From assembly GCA_963575745.1 (NCBI GenBank), contig CAUYUJ010014208.1, forward strand, positions 1 through 64,000: DNA of 64,000 nucleotides, given 5' to 3'. The notes below the pieces were generated by a model. It worked only from the letters and a program-made list of their open reading frames with translations, was not told the DNA's origin and made no database searches. Numbering within the stretch: position 1 is the first letter of the stretch; every line of letters starts with the position of its first letter. The position numbers were made by a program, and so were the translations under genes. Below, in pieces: positions 63,901 to 64,000 of the stretch. The stretch is from Prorocentrum cordatum (Eukaryota; Sar; Dinophyceae; Prorocentrales; Prorocentraceae).

Positions 63901-64000
63901 AGAGGAGGGAGAGGGATGAATGGGGGAGGGAGGAGGAGGAGGAGGAGGAGGAGGAGGAGGAGGAGGAGGAGGAGGAGGAGGAGGAGGAGGAGGAGGAGGA
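63901..64000 (+). repeat. (GGA)n purine tract cut by the window end
   Basis: GGAGGA triplets run to the last base. The true length is unknown. Confidence 0.93.

Overview
This 64 kb window looks like nuclear DNA from a dinoflagellate. That is an inference. It is GC-rich overall with local AT islands, almost every kilobase holds tandem or dispersed repeats, and no bacterial-style operon or ribosome-binding site is visible. The recognisable coding traces are decayed mobile elements plus one exon-sized piece of a Lon protease. Some putative introns end in AG followed by G, as is common in dinoflagellates. No rRNA or tRNA gene and no full 22-nt dinoflagellate spliced leader was found by eye. Most long open frames here are by-products of repeats whose period is a multiple of three, or of very GC-rich DNA, and were not called as genes.

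Layout. 0-5 kb: a ~0.8 kb satellite (three tandem copies, each carrying a conserved hairpin), then CTTGGG-type minisatellite that reappears inverted beyond an AT-rich core. 5-15.5 kb: unassigned DNA, copy 1 of a ~700 bp dispersed repeat, a 2 kb degenerate GTCGTGCTGCT tract, an inverted pair of minisatellites, a ~90 bp satellite cassette, and a G/GT-rich block. 15.9-18.5 kb: a plus-strand, frame-broken relic of a transposase-like gene. 18.5-38 kb: GC-rich DNA with a possible LINE fragment, a polymorphic CAG/12-bp array, decamer arrays, an inverted-repeat element sitting inside a (GT)n tract, and long GGA runs. 38-42.7 kb: three more copies of the 90 bp cassette, one of them inverted, and a second inverted-repeat element. 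43-45.7 kb: two more copies of the 700 bp repeat between GGA tracts. 46.3-47.3 kb (minus): the only long, non-repetitive, intact open frame in the window. 50-63 kb (minus): a reverse transcriptase fragment, a Lon exon-like segment, a copia-type RNase H remnant and a LINE RNase H/zinc-ribbon remnant, with more tandem repeats between.

All coding traces from 46 to 63 kb lie on the minus strand and the main purine (GGA) tracts there lie on the plus strand, which may reflect a single transcription direction. The recognised traces do not form a pathway. Together they suggest old transposon insertions, possibly inside introns of larger genes, with satellite cassettes repeatedly copied between sites.
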